Origin: Fulvimonas sp. R45
GTDB taxonomy: Bacteria > Pseudomonadota > Gammaproteobacteria > Xanthomonadales > Rhodanobacteraceae
NCBI RefSeq assembly: GCF_030504985.1
Contig: NZ_JASERU010000017.1
Coordinates: 19,480 to 83,479, forward strand
Direction: 5' to 3'
DNA length: 64,000 nucleotides
Below the pieces are notes generated by a model, which saw only the letters and a program-made list of their open reading frames with translations, searched no databases and had not been told where the DNA came from. Both the position numbers and the translations under genes were made by a program. This document shows positions 36,681-45,796 of the stretch, one piece after another. Positions within the stretch are counted from its first letter, which is position 1. Each line of letters opens with the position of its first letter.

Positions 36681-38297
36681 ATGGCCCACGAAGCCACCCA
36701 CGACCACCACGACGAGCATCACGGCGCGCCGACGAACTTCTTCCAGCGCTGGGTGATGTCCACCAACCACAAGGACATCGGCACGCTGTACCTGATCTTC
36801 GCGCTGACGGCGTTCTTCGTCGGCGGCAGCTTCGCGATGGTGATCCGCGCCGAGCTGTTCAAGCCGGGCCTGCAGCTGGTGCAGCCCTACTTCTTCAACG
36901 AGATGACCACCATGCACGCGCTGGTGATGATCTTCGGCGCGATCATGCCGGCCTTCGTGGGCCTGGGTAACTGGATGATCCCGATGATGATCGGCGCGCC
37001 GGACATGGCGCTGCCGCGCATGAACAATCTCTCGTTCTGGATCCTGCCGTTCGCCTTCGCGCTGCTGCTGTCCACGCTGTTCCTGCCGGGTGGCAGCCAG
37101 GCCGGCGGCTGGACGATGTATCCGCCGCTGTCGCTGCAGAGCGGTTCGCTGGCCTACACGGTGTTCGCCATCCACCTGATGGGCATCAGCTCGATCATGG
37201 GCGCGATCAACATCATCGCCACCATCCTCAACATGCGCGCGCCGGGCATGGACCTGTTGAAGATGCCGGTGTTCGTGTGGAGCTGGCTGATCACGGCGTT
37301 CCTGCTGATCGCGGTGATGCCGGTGCTGGCGGGCGCGGTGACCATGCTGCTCACCGACAAGTACTTCGGCACCAACTTCTTCAACGCCGCCGGCGGCGGC
37401 GATCCGGTGCTGTACCAGCACATCTTCTGGTTCTTCGGCCACCCCGAGGTGTACATCATGATCCTGCCGGCGTTCGGGATCATCTCGGAGATCGTGCCGA
37501 CCTTCGCCCGCAAGCCGCTGTTCGGCTACAAGGCGATGGTGTTCGCCATCGCGGCGATCGCGTTCCTGTCGTTCATCGTGTGGGCGCACCACATGTTCGC
37601 GGTGGGCATGCCGATGGGCGCCGAGATCTTCTTCATGTACGCCACCATGCTGATCGCCGTGCCCACCGGCATCAAGGTGTTCAACTGGGTGGCCACCATG
37701 TGGGGTGGCTCGATGACGTTCGAGACGCCGATGCTGTTCGCCATCGCGTTCATCATCCTGTTCTCCATCGGCGGCTTCTCCGGCCTGATGCTGGCGCTGG
37801 TGCCGGCCGACTTCCAGTACCACGACACCTACTTCGTGGTGGCGCACTTCCACTACGTGCTGGTGACCGGCGCGGCGTTCGCGATCATGGCCGCCACGTA
37901 CTACTGGCTGCCGAAGTGGAGCGGCCGCATGTACAGCGAGTTCTGGGGCAAGGTGCACTTCTGGTGCAGCGTGATCTTCGTGAACGTGCTGTTCTTCCCG
38001 CAGCACTTCCTCGGCCTGGCCGGCATGCCGCGCCGCATCCCGGACTACAACGTGGCGTTCGCCGACTTCAACATGATCAGCTCGATCGGCGGCTTCCTAT
38101 TCGGCGCCTCGCAGCTGCTGTTCCTCGGCGTGATCCTCCATTGCGTGTTCTTCTCGAAGAAGAAGGCCACCGACCGCGTGTGGGAAGGCGCGCGCGGGCT
38201 GGAGTGGACGGTGCCCTCGCCGGCGCCGCACCATACCTTCGCGATCGCCCCGGTGATCCACGACGAAGAACTGGCGCACGGCCATGTCGAGGACTGA
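36681..38297 (+). CDS. ctaD: Cytochrome c oxidase subunit I (haem-copper, aa3 type)
   Basis: The 538-residue catalytic subunit has 12 membrane helices and the haem-copper ligands: low-spin haem His in [12 protein letters not shown], CuB His with cross-linked Tyr in [16 protein letters not shown], the HH pair in [11 protein letters not shown], and haem a3/a His residues in [19 protein letters not shown] plus the length place it in the A family of proton-pumping oxidases. A His-rich N-terminus ([11 protein letters not shown]) is notable. Its 3' end overlaps a small membrane-protein gene by 14 nt. Confidence 0.97.
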   Translation: MAHEATHDHHDEHHGAPTNFFQRWVMSTNHKDIGTLYLIFALTAFFVGGSFAMVIRAELFKPGLQLVQPYFFNEMTTMHALVMIFGAIMPAFVGLGNWMIPMMIGAPDMALPRMNNLSFWILPFAFALLLSTLFLPGGSQAGGWTMYPPLSLQSGSLAYTVFAIHLMGISSIMGAINIIATILNMRAPGMDLLKMPVFVWSWLITAFLLIAVMPVLAGAVTMLLTDKYFGTNFFNAAGGGDPVLYQHIFWFFGHPEVYIMILPAFGIISEIVPTFARKPLFGYKAMVFAIAAIAFLSFIVWAHHMFAVGMPMGAEIFFMYATMLIAVPTGIKVFNWVATMWGGSMTFETPMLFAIAFIILFSIGGFSGLMLALVPADFQYHDTYFVVAHFHYVLVTGAAFAIMAATYYWLPKWSGRMYSEFWGKVHFWCSVIFVNVLFFPQHFLGLAGMPRRIPDYNVAFADFNMISSIGGFLFGASQLLFLGVILHCVFFSKKKATDRVWEGARGLEWTVPSPAPHHTFAIAPVIHDEELAHGHVED

Positions 38298-38463
38298 TCC
38301 GCACGGCGGCGTGGCGCTGGACCGGCAGCCGCTCGACCCGGCGCAGGCCGAGCGCCTGCGCCGCGCGCGGCGCACGGCGCTGATCGCCGGCGTGGTCGCG
38401 GTGTCGTTCTTCGTGCTGTCGATCGCGCAGCTGCTGTGGATCCAGCACATCGGGCTGCACTAG
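38284..38463 (+). CDS. Small single-helix membrane protein in the oxidase operon
   Basis: A 59-residue reading frame starts inside the end of ctaD (14-nt overlap) and ends 72 bp before ctaE. It has a basic middle ([10 protein letters not shown]) and one hydrophobic helix ([20 protein letters not shown]). Small proteins of this kind lie between ctaD and ctaG in related bacteria and may help assemble the oxidase; function is not established. It occupies the place where ctaG/cox11 is usually found nearby, yet it is too short and lacks copper-binding Cys to replace it. Confidence 0.65.
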   Translation: MSRTDPHGGVALDRQPLDPAQAERLRRARRTALIAGVVAVSFFVLSIAQLLWIQHIGLH

Positions 38464-38535
38464 GCGTTGCAGGGGAGCGCCGCGGCCCATCCGCGACGTG
38501 CCGCAGGACATCAGGAAAATCCACGGGAAACCACC

Positions 38536-39423
38536 ATGGGTCAGCAGCAAGACATCTACTACGTACCGAGCAAGAGCCACTGGCCGATCGTGGCCGCGGT
38601 GGTGATGTTCCTCACCGTGTTCGGCGCCGCGCACTGGCTCAACGCCGAACCGGGCGAGGCCGGCTTCGGCAAGACGGTGATCACCATCGGCGCGATCGGC
38701 GTGCTGTGCATGTTCTTCGGCTGGTTCCGCTCGGTGATCCGCGAATCGCTGGCCGGCCGCTACAACCACCAGGTGGACACTTCGTTCCGCATGGGGATGA
38801 TGTGGTTCATCTTCTCCGAGGTGATGTTCTTCGGCGCGTTCTTCGGTGCGCTGTTCTACCTGCGCATGTACTCGGTGCCGTGGCTCGGCGGGCACGGCCA
38901 CGGCGTGCTCACCCACCAGTTCCTGTGGAGCGACTACGCCGCCTCGTGGGGCGCCGGCGGGGGCAACGGACCGGAACACGTCGGCGGCAGCTTCTCCACC
39001 GTGGCGCCATGGGGCCTGCCGCTGCTGAACACGCTGATCCTGCTCAGCTCCAGCGTCACCGTGACCATCGCGCACCACGCGCTGCGCGCCGGCCACCGCG
39101 GCAAGCTGCTGGCCTTCCTCGGCGTCACCGTGCTGCTGGGCGCGCTGTTCGTGTTCAGCCAGGCCAACGAGTACATGGAGGCCTACAAGGAGCTGAACCT
39201 CACGCTGCACACCGGCGTGTACGGCGCCACCTTCTTCATGCTCACCGGCTTCCACGGCCTGCACGTGACGCTGGGCACGATCATGCTGGCGGTCATCTGG
39301 CTGCGTTGCCTCAAGGGCCACTTCAACAAGGAACACCACTTCGGCTTCGAGGCGGTGGCGTGGTACTGGCACTTCGTCGACGTGGTGTGGCTGGGCCTGT
39401 TCATGTTCGTCTACGTGCTGTAA
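38536..39423 (+). CDS. ctaE: Cytochrome c oxidase subunit III
   Basis: The 295-residue subunit has seven membrane helices and conserved family features: FRMGMMWFIFSEVMFFGAFF, the Glu in that stretch, LHTGVYGATFFMLTGFHG and the C-terminal AWYWHFVDVVWLGLFMFVYV. It stabilises subunit I and forms lipid-filled pockets used for oxygen access. The ATG at 38536 begins the conserved N-terminus (GQQQDIYYVPSKSHWP). It is the last gene of the ctaC-ctaD-ctaE group, followed by a hairpin terminator at 39554. Confidence 0.96.
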   Translation: MGQQQDIYYVPSKSHWPIVAAVVMFLTVFGAAHWLNAEPGEAGFGKTVITIGAIGVLCMFFGWFRSVIRESLAGRYNHQVDTSFRMGMMWFIFSEVMFFGAFFGALFYLRMYSVPWLGGHGHGVLTHQFLWSDYAASWGAGGGNGPEHVGGSFSTVAPWGLPLLNTLILLSSSVTVTIAHHALRAGHRGKLLAFLGVTVLLGALFVFSQANEYMEAYKELNLTLHTGVYGATFFMLTGFHGLHVTLGTIMLAVIWLRCLKGHFNKEHHFGFEAVAWYWHFVDVVWLGLFMFVYVL

Positions 39424-39553
39424 TTGGACGCGGTTTTACTTCACGCGACGTCCTGTCGCGGAGAGCGGATCAAGAACCGGCCATCCATGGCCGGACGCTT
39501 CACGAAAACCATCGCAATTGGGATCCGTGGGGTTCCGCGAACGAAAACGAAAA

Positions 39554-39571
39554 GCCCGCCGCATGGCGGGC
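39554..39571 (-). terminator. Hairpin terminator between ctaE and the convergent DUF2909 gene
   Basis: GCCCGCC-GCAT-GGCGGGC forms a 7-bp stem. Reading the minus strand, a U-rich tract (TTTTCGTTTTCG) follows, so it best serves the DUF2909 gene; on the plus strand the T-run is displaced by a few bases, so bidirectional use is possible. Confidence 0.75.
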
Positions 39572-39652
39572 GATTCGTTTTCAGGGAAGGGAAGGGCGTC
39601 GGACGCGGTGACGCAGGCGCTTCGGCGCGCCCGGTGACCTGGCTAGAATGGC

Positions 39653-39874
39653 CTACTGGCCCACGCCGTGCGGATGGATCCAGCCGAGCTTGTAGCCGAC
39701 GATCACCATCGCGATCAGCACCAGCGACAGCCCGATGCGCCGGGTCAGCGCCCACACCGTGCGGCGGTCGTCGTCCTTGTCGGTCATCATGAAGTAGAGC
39801 GCCTGGCCGAGGTTGAACACGACCACCAGGAACATCACCACCAGCGCGATTTTTGAGATGGTTTCCACGTGCAT
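39653..39874 (-). CDS. Twin transmembrane protein (DUF2909 type)
   Basis: This 73-residue protein is two membrane helices (ISKIALVVMFLVVVFNLGQALYFMM in two parts, and IGLSLVLIAMVIVGYKLG) joined by a charged loop (TDKDDDRRT). Such proteins lie between ctaE and SURF1 in many gamma- and betaproteobacteria, transcribed opposite to them, as here. Their function is unknown. It is divergent from the SURF1 gene with a 53-bp gap. Confidence 0.82.
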   Translation of the reverse strand: MHVETISKIALVVMFLVVVFNLGQALYFMMTDKDDDRRTVWALTRRIGLSLVLIAMVIVGYKLGWIHPHGVGQ

Positions 39875-39927
39875 CGCCCGAACGCCTTCGACCGCCGCAG
39901 TATAGCCCGCACCGGCGGGGCGGCCGC

Positions 39928-40665
39928 GTGAGCCGGTTGCGGCGCCCGGCGTGGTGGTCGGTGCTGCTGACCGTGGCCGCGGCCTTGCTGTTCGTGCGCC
40001 TGGGCGTGTGGCAGCTGCACCGGGCGCAGTACAAGGACGACCTGCTGCGACGGTATGCCGCGGCCGCCAGCGCGCCGGTGCAGGGCTTCGACCAGGTCGC
40101 CGACGCGCCGCCTGTCGACGCCTACCCGCGGGTGCGGGCGACGGGCCGCTACCTGGGCGACCGCGTCTACCTGCTGGACAACCCGCGCCACGACGACCGC
40201 GGCGGCGAGGAGGTCTACGTGCCGTTCCAGCCGCGCGGCCACGACCGCCTGCTGCTGGTCGACCTGGGCTTCCTGCCGGGCAACGGCGACGACCGGCACC
40301 CGCAGCGCCCGCCGCTGCCCGCCGGCGAGGTGACGCTGCAGGGCCTGTACCAGCCGCCGCCCGGGCATGGCTTCGAAATGGGCGGCGACGCGCTGGCGCG
40401 GCAGGCGCGGTGGCCCAAGACCACCATCTACCTCGACATGGGGCAGGTGGCGCGCGACCTGGGCCGTCCGCTGTACCCGCGCGTGCTCGCCCTCGGCCCC
40501 GACCCGGCCTCGATCTACGTGCGCGAGCACACGCTCGACTTCGGCTCGATGCCGCCGGCGCGGCACCGGGCCTACGCCTTCCAGTGGTTCACCTTCGCGC
40601 TGGCCGCGGTGGTGCTGTTCCTGGTCCTGCACCGCCGCAAACGTCCGAAGAGACCTTCGCCATGA
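39928..40665 (+). CDS. SURF1 family cytochrome oxidase biogenesis protein
   Basis: The 245-residue protein has the SURF1 layout: an N-terminal helix (WWSVLLTVAAALLFVRLGVWQL, seen in two parts), the motif LGVWQLHRAQYKDDLL, a periplasmic domain with GRYLGDRVYLLDN and VDLGFLP, and a C-terminal helix (AYAFQWFTFALAAVVLFLVL). SURF1 helps insert haem a into subunit I. The GTG at 39928 is the first start just before the N-terminal helix. Its stop overlaps the next gene by 4 nt (ATGA). Confidence 0.9.
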   Translation: MSRLRRPAWWSVLLTVAAALLFVRLGVWQLHRAQYKDDLLRRYAAAASAPVQGFDQVADAPPVDAYPRVRATGRYLGDRVYLLDNPRHDDRGGEEVYVPFQPRGHDRLLLVDLGFLPGNGDDRHPQRPPLPAGEVTLQGLYQPPPGHGFEMGGDALARQARWPKTTIYLDMGQVARDLGRPLYPRVLALGPDPASIYVREHTLDFGSMPPARHRAYAFQWFTFALAAVVLFLVLHRRKRPKRPSP

Positions 40666-41237
40666 ACCGACCCGACGACGCCCTCGCGCTGCGCCGCAGC
40701 CGCCGCAAGCTGCTGCTGGTGGCCTCGATCTTCGCCGCCCCCTTCGTGCTGGCCATGGCACTGAGCCTGGCCGGCTGGCACCCGGGCGCCAAGGGCCACG
40801 GCCTGCCCGTGCTGCCGCAGCGCAACTTCCAGCACGAGCAGCTCGCGGTGACGCTGGACGACGGCACGCGCTGGGCCTGGCGCGACCGCACGCCGCGGCT
40901 CACCCTGCTGGCGCTGCCCGGGCCGGACTGCGCGCGCCGCTGCTTCGCCGCGCTCACCGGCATGGCCAAGGCGCGGGTAATGCTGAACAACCGCCAGGAC
41001 CGCCTGCGCCTGCTCTACGTGGGCGCACCGCCGGCGGACGCCGGTGCGCTTGCCGCGATGCGCAACTACTGGACGCTGGGCCGCGACCCGCAACACGCGC
41101 TGGACGCCTGGCGCCCGGCCGCGCCGGACAGCATGGCCGCGCTGCTGGTGGAATCGGACGGCACGGTGCTGGCGCGCTATCCTGCCGGCTTCGACGTTTC
41201 CGGCCTGCTCCAGGACATGCGCAAGGTGATCCGCTGA
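40662..41237 (+). CDS. Membrane-anchored thioredoxin-like protein of the oxidase assembly operon
   Basis: The 191-residue protein has one N-terminal membrane helix (LLLVASIFAAPFVLAMALSL) and a periplasmic domain with a thioredoxin-like pattern: LTLLALPGPDCARRCFAAL, LYVGAPP and SMAALLVESDGTVLARYPAGFD. Two Cys (C-x3-C in DCARRC) resemble the copper-binding CxxxC of SCO-type proteins, which suggests a copper or thiol role, as inference. It is translationally coupled to SURF1 before it (ATGA) and to ctaA after it (TGATG). Proteins at this position are usually annotated as hypothetical. Confidence 0.75.
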   Translation: MNRPDDALALRRSRRKLLLVASIFAAPFVLAMALSLAGWHPGAKGHGLPVLPQRNFQHEQLAVTLDDGTRWAWRDRTPRLTLLALPGPDCARRCFAALTGMAKARVMLNNRQDRLRLLYVGAPPADAGALAAMRNYWTLGRDPQHALDAWRPAAPDSMAALLVESDGTVLARYPAGFDVSGLLQDMRKVIR

Positions 41238-42415
41238 TGCCCGACCGTTCCACCCGCATCCTGCGCGGCCTGTCGCTGTTCGCCGCGGTGTTCGCGTTCG
41301 GGCTGGTGATGTTCGGCGCCTTCGTGCGCCTGTCCAACGCCGGCCTGTCCTGCCCCGACTGGCCCACCTGCTACGGCCAGGCCACCTGGCCGCAGCACGC
41401 GCAGGCGGTGGCGCAGGCCGACGCGGCCTTCCCCGGCCGCCCCTACGAGGCGCACAAGGCCTGGCGCGAGCAGGTGCATCGCATGCTGGCCGGCACGCTG
41501 GGCGTGGCGGTGCTGGCGCTGGCGCTGCTTGCCGCGTGGCGGCGGCGCTGGGCGCGGCTGGCGCTGGTCGCCGCCGCGGTGTTCGCCGCGGCGGGCGTGA
41601 GCATGTACATGCGCGGCGAGCACGTGTTTTCCTCGGCGCTGGCGGCGCTGGCGATCGCGCTGCCGCTGGCCACCGCGGCGCTGCTGGACCGGCCGGGCGC
41701 GTGGCGGATCAGCGTGCTGGCGCTGGGCGTGATCATCTTCCAGGCCATGCTCGGCATGTGGACGGTGACCCTGCTGCTCAAGCCCATCGTGGTGATGGGC
41801 CACCTGCTGGGCGGCATGACCACCTTCGGCCTGCTGGCGTGGGCGGCGCTGCGCTTCGCCGGCGTGGGCGCGGAGGACAACCGCTTCGCCGGGCTGCGCG
41901 CGGCGGTCGTGCTCGGGCTGGTGCTGCTGGCCGGCCAGATCGCGCTGGGCGGCTGGACCTCGGCCAACTACGCGGCGCTGGCCTGCGGCTACGGCCCGGG
42001 CTCGTTCCCCGAATGCCTGGGCCAGTGGGCGCCGCCTGCCGACTACCACCAGGGCTTCGTGCTGTGGCGCGGCATCGGGGTGAATTTCGAGGGCGGCATC
42101 CTCGACCAGCCGGCGCGCACCGCGATCCAGCTGGTGCACCGCCTCGGCGCCCTGGTGGTGTTCTGCTACCTGCTGGCGCTGGCCTGGCGGCTGGCGCGGC
42201 GCGGCCTGCGCCTGGGCGGCGCGGCGCTGGCGCTGGCGCTGCTGTTGCAGGTGTCGCTGGGCGTCAGCAACGTGTACCTCGGCCTGCCGCTGGCGGTGGC
42301 GACGCTGCACAACGGCGGCGCCGCGCTGCTGCTGTTCGTGCTGCTGGCGAACCTGGCGCGCACCCAGCCGCGACGCGACGGCGCGATGTTCCGCGGCCTG
42401 GATGCGCGCCGATGA
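41237..42415 (+). CDS. ctaA: Haem A synthase (COX15/CtaA)
   Basis: The 392-residue membrane enzyme oxidises the C8 methyl of haem O to the formyl of haem A. It has eight helices in two four-helix halves, with conserved LSNAGLSCPDWPTCYGQ near residue 33, the His in EQVHRMLAGTLG, VVMGHLLGGM, the second-half LVHRLGALVVF and the last His in TLHNGGAALLL. Its start overlaps the previous gene's stop (TGATG). An EF-hand gene lies between it and ctaB. Confidence 0.94.
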   Translation: MPDRSTRILRGLSLFAAVFAFGLVMFGAFVRLSNAGLSCPDWPTCYGQATWPQHAQAVAQADAAFPGRPYEAHKAWREQVHRMLAGTLGVAVLALALLAAWRRRWARLALVAAAVFAAAGVSMYMRGEHVFSSALAALAIALPLATAALLDRPGAWRISVLALGVIIFQAMLGMWTVTLLLKPIVVMGHLLGGMTTFGLLAWAALRFAGVGAEDNRFAGLRAAVVLGLVLLAGQIALGGWTSANYAALACGYGPGSFPECLGQWAPPADYHQGFVLWRGIGVNFEGGILDQPARTAIQLVHRLGALVVFCYLLALAWRLARRGLRLGGAALALALLLQVSLGVSNVYLGLPLAVATLHNGGAALLLFVLLANLARTQPRRDGAMFRGLDARR

Positions 42416-42480
42416 ACCGTCTCCTTGGACCGGTCACGTGCTCGTCGTTGTTCCATCAACCTGACATTGCAGGGGCGTCT

Positions 42481-42885
42481 ATGGCAAGGCTTGCGAAGCG
42501 GTTGTCCGGCGGTGTTCTCCTTGCCGCATGCGTCGCGGCGAGCGTCGCAGCGGCACAGGAGCATCCCCAGAAAGGGGTGAGTGTCGGTGCGATCGAGCGG
42601 CACAGCCAGCTGCGCAGCAGCAACGAGGATGTAGTGTCGATCCAGCAACGGCTTGCGCAACGCAATCAGACCAGCCCGATGATGCCGGAGGAGCGATTGA
42701 CCAGGCTGTTCAGGGGGCTGGACCGTGATGGCGACCTGCGCCTCAGCCGTTCCGAGGTGGCGGGCCTGCCCGGGCTGCGTGCTCGTTTCGACCAGTATGA
42801 CCTGAACCACGACCACCGGCTGGACTACACGGAGTTCGGTCATTACGCCGATACCGCCCAGGATGATCTGCAGCACACACCATGA
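42481..42885 (+). CDS. Secreted EF-hand protein inserted between ctaA and ctaB
   Basis: The 134-residue protein has a signal peptide (MARLAKRLSGGVLLAACVAA... cleaved after ASVAAA) and two EF-hand loops: DRDGDLRLSRSEV and DLNHDHRLDYTEF. Both have Asp/Asn at positions 1, 3 and 5 and Glu at 12, so calcium binding is likely. The start at 42481 yields the signal peptide; an ATG at 42412 overlapping ctaA is possible but gives a poor leader. Its GC content looks lower than its neighbours. It ends 15 nt before ctaB and has no known place in haem A synthesis. Confidence 0.8.
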   Translation: MARLAKRLSGGVLLAACVAASVAAAQEHPQKGVSVGAIERHSQLRSSNEDVVSIQQRLAQRNQTSPMMPEERLTRLFRGLDRDGDLRLSRSEVAGLPGLRARFDQYDLNHDHRLDYTEFGHYADTAQDDLQHTP

Positions 42886-42900
42886 CAGCGAAGTTTTCCC

Positions 42901-43809
42901 GTGACTCTGCCTCTTGATCAGTACCTCCAGCTGACCAAGCCGCGCGTGGTGGCGCTGCTGGTGTTCTGCGCCGTGATCGGCATGTTCCTCGCCGTGCCTG
43001 GCATCCCGCCGTGGCGTGCGCTGGTGTTCGGCACGCTGGGCATCTGGATGGCCTCCGGCTCGGCCGCCGCGTTCAACCACTTGATCGACGAGCGCATCGA
43101 CAAGCTGATGGTGCGTACCTCGCGGCGCCCGCTGGCCACTGGGCACCTGAAGCCGCGCCAGGTGCTGGTGTTTGCGGTCGTGCTGGGCATCGTCTCGATG
43201 CTGGTGCTGGCGCTGCTGGTGAACGTGCTGACCGCATGCCTCACCTTCGCCGGCCTGATCGGCTACGCACTGGTCTACACCGCCTACCTCAAGCGCGCCA
43301 CGCCGCAGAACATCGTGATCGGCGGCCTGGCCGGCGCGATCCCGCCGGTGCTGGGCTGGACCGCGGCCACCGGCGGGCTGCACCCGTTCGCGCTGCAGCT
43401 GTGCCTGATCATCTTCGTGTGGACGCCGCCGCACTTCTGGGCGCTGGCGATCTTCCGCCGCGACGACTACGCGCGCGCCGGCGTGCCGATGCTGCCGGTG
43501 ACGCATGGCGTGGCCTACACGCGCTGGCAGGTGCTGTTCTACACCGTGCTGCTGGTGCTGGTGACCCTGCTGCCGGCGATCACCCGCAACAGCGGCCTGG
43601 TCTACCTGGGCGGCGCGCTGGTGCTGGGCGCGGGCTTCCTCTACTACGCCATCCGCCTGCTGGATCCGCCAGACGAGTACTTCGCCATGCGCGTGTTCAA
43701 GTACTCGGTGATCTACCTGATGGCGCTGTTCGCCTTCTTGTTGGCGGACCATTGGCTGGCGGTGCCGCTGGCGCAGCAGGGACTGACGTTGAAGCCGCTG
43801 GCTTCGTGA
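42901..43809 (+). CDS. ctaB: Protoheme IX farnesyltransferase (haem O synthase)
   Basis: The 302-residue UbiA-family membrane enzyme adds farnesyl to haem B, giving haem O for CtaA. The key motif [20 protein letters not shown] (from about residue 59) holds the Asp residues that bind prenyl-diphosphate with Mg2+, and [20 protein letters not shown] and [13 protein letters not shown] are further hallmarks. It starts with GTG at 42901, 15 nt after the EF-hand gene. The SCO1 gene that often follows is absent; a convergent sulfotransferase gene follows 10 nt later. Confidence 0.95.
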   Translation: MTLPLDQYLQLTKPRVVALLVFCAVIGMFLAVPGIPPWRALVFGTLGIWMASGSAAAFNHLIDERIDKLMVRTSRRPLATGHLKPRQVLVFAVVLGIVSMLVLALLVNVLTACLTFAGLIGYALVYTAYLKRATPQNIVIGGLAGAIPPVLGWTAATGGLHPFALQLCLIIFVWTPPHFWALAIFRRDDYARAGVPMLPVTHGVAYTRWQVLFYTVLLVLVTLLPAITRNSGLVYLGGALVLGAGFLYYAIRLLDPPDEYFAMRVFKYSVIYLMALFAFLLADHWLAVPLAQQGLTLKPLAS

Positions 43810-43819
43810 CGCCGGCGGT

Positions 43820-45421
43820 TCAATCGCCGCAATCGATACCCGCCCGCTCCAGAAGGACCTGCAACGGCAGCAGCGGCTGCGCGTAATGTTTCCAACGCAT
43901 CACCGAATCGCGGTGGATGGGAGCGCGAACCTGCAGGGCGCTGGCCGTGGTCGCGGCCGAGCGGTTGCGCTCGAAGTGCAGGCAGGCGTCGTCCCAGGGA
44001 AGCCCGCAATGCGCCAGCAGGCGACGCGCAGCGCCTTCCGGATCGTATACCAGGTCCTCGTAATCGAGTTCGAGGATGCGACCCGGGAACAGTCGCCTCC
44101 AGTGCGCCATCAACCGGTCGAACTGCAGGTAATAGCGGCCAGTGTCGAGCAGGTCGAATGCGTAGCCGTGGAACGGCGAGGTTTCGGAGAAAGGTTCGCG
44201 GAAATTCGCCAAGCAGGTGTCGAGTGGATGTCGGCGCAGGCAGATCATGCTGGCATGGGGCAGCGCCCGGGCGATGAATCCCGCGTACAGGAAGTTATGC
44301 GGCAACTTGTCGACGAAGCGCGGCTTCAGGTGGGTCAGGGGGCGTGTGCTGGCCAGATAGCGGTCGCCCAACTGGGCCGGGTCCACCTGGCATCCCCGCC
44401 GCACGACCTCCGGGCTGAGCAACGTGGTCGAGCGTGCGCCCGACAGGCGTTCGAGCGCGACGCCGAAGTGCTGCAGCTCGCCGGCCGACGAAACCTCGGG
44501 GTGGCTGGAAAGGATGCGCTCCACCAGCGTGGTGCCGGTGCGGGGCATGCCGAATACGAAGATCGGCTCGCGGCTCAGGCAGGCATTGCCCGTTGCGGGA
44601 GGCGGTTCCGGAAAGGTGTCGAACAGCGCCTGGAAGATCGCCTCGTCGGCCTGGAGGGCATAGCCCGCAAGGGCACGTGCGGCGGCATTGCCTGCGGTGT
44701 AACTGCGGAAGGCTGCGGCATAATCGCCGAGATCCTCGTATTCCTTGCCTAGCGCCATGTGCAGTTGCCGTTGCGCCTGCGGCACGGGTTGGGTGCGTTC
44801 GGCCAGCGCAAGCAGGGCATCGAGGTGGTTGCGTTCAGCGGTCTGGCGGCGCAGCCGCGAGCGGATGCCGTACGCCTGCCAGTGTTCGGAATCCAGTTGC
44901 AGACAGGCTTCGAGTGCATCCTCGGCGGCGTCGGCATGGCCGGCGAAAACCAGTGAGACCGCCTTGTTGAAATGGTGCGCCGCGTTGTCCGGCGCCAGCT
45001 CGCAGGCGCGGCGGAAGGCGGGTGCCGCGCGTTCGGGCGCATGGCATTGCATATAGACCGTGCCGAGTATGCCGAGCACCGCCGGATCATCCGGATCGAG
45101 CGTCGACGCCACGTTGGCCACTTCCAGTGCATCCCCGGGTCGGTGCGCGCGCGCAAGCGCACGGGCGAATTGCACCGCGTAGGCCGGCTCTCGCGGCGCC
45201 TGGCTGGCTGCGCGGTGCAGATGTTCGAGTGCATGCGGCAACTGTTGTCGCTCCAGCGCGCAAATGCCGGACAGGTAGTGCGCTTCGGGATGGCCCGGGG
45301 CCAACTGGAGCAGGCGGGCGGCGAGTTCGGCGGCCAACCTCGTGTCGCCGCACTCCAGCGCATGGCGGGTGCTGGTCGCCAGCTGCTGGAATCCTTCCGA
45401 TGGAGTGGCATGCGCCGTCAT
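43820..45421 (-). CDS. TPR-repeat sulfotransferase
   Basis: The 533-residue protein has about six TPR repeats (residues 10-230; for example HPEAHYLSGICALERQQLP and HFNKAVSLVFAGHADAAEDA) and a C-terminal sulfotransferase domain. The PAPS 5'-phosphosulfate loop is FVFGMPRTGTTLVERILSSH (about residues 287-306), and the 3'-phosphate region CLRRHPLDTCLANF lies near 395-408. Such fusions occur in proteobacteria and resemble tyrosylprotein sulfotransferase-like enzymes; the acceptor is unknown. An AGGAT ribosome-binding site precedes the ATG. It is not part of a visible cluster. Confidence 0.88.
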   Translation of the reverse strand: MTAHATPSEGFQQLATSTRHALECGDTRLAAELAARLLQLAPGHPEAHYLSGICALERQQLPHALEHLHRAASQAPREPAYAVQFARALARAHRPGDALEVANVASTLDPDDPAVLGILGTVYMQCHAPERAAPAFRRACELAPDNAAHHFNKAVSLVFAGHADAAEDALEACLQLDSEHWQAYGIRSRLRRQTAERNHLDALLALAERTQPVPQAQRQLHMALGKEYEDLGDYAAAFRSYTAGNAAARALAGYALQADEAIFQALFDTFPEPPPATGNACLSREPIFVFGMPRTGTTLVERILSSHPEVSSAGELQHFGVALERLSGARSTTLLSPEVVRRGCQVDPAQLGDRYLASTRPLTHLKPRFVDKLPHNFLYAGFIARALPHASMICLRRHPLDTCLANFREPFSETSPFHGYAFDLLDTGRYYLQFDRLMAHWRRLFPGRILELDYEDLVYDPEGAARRLLAHCGLPWDDACLHFERNRSAATTASALQVRAPIHRDSVMRWKHYAQPLLPLQVLLERAGIDCGD

Positions 45422-45537
45422 GGGTGATCCTGTTGGTGCGGTTGATGCCGCTCCGGCTCGAAGCGGGCGCAGTCAGCTGCGCGGGACCGGCCGATAGTAA
45501 GGCATGGGCCAAATCGCAAACGGTGGCATGAGTGCGC

Positions 45538-45566
45538 TTGACACTTGCGCGTTGCGGCACGAGAAT
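45538..45566 (+). promoter_or_regulatory. Candidate sigma-70 promoter for the mgtA leader
   Basis: TTGACA (45538-45543), a 17-bp spacer and GAGAAT (45561-45566) predict transcription from about 45573, which would give mgtA a leader of about 590 nt. The -10 is only a 4/6 match. Confidence 0.55.
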
Positions 45567-45624
45567 GCGCGCGCCGACCGGCGCGCTGCGCGGCCGGCAC
45601 ACCAGTCCTTACTGAACAAGGCAT

Positions 45625-45741
45625 ATGGACGTTTACCCTAGTCGCAACGTCGACATCCGCGAGCATCGGGTGCCGGCGTCGCATAACAAGCTGATCGTCT
45701 GCGGCGACCGCCAGCGGTCGGCCGGCGCTTTCCTCGACTAG
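45625..45741 (+). CDS. Small ORF in the mgtA leader (38 residues)
   Basis: The frame MDVYPSRNVDIREHRVPASH... ends at TAG 45741 and lies about 50 nt after the predicted transcription start. An AAGG stands close upstream of the ATG. The peptide has no signal or domain. It may be a regulatory leader peptide; expression is unproven. Confidence 0.35.
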   Translation: MDVYPSRNVDIREHRVPASHNKLIVCGDRQRSAGAFLD

Positions 45742-45796
45742 GGAAGTCCGGCCCGACTCCGACGGTGCCCTGACACCGTTACGAGGAGATTGGGCC

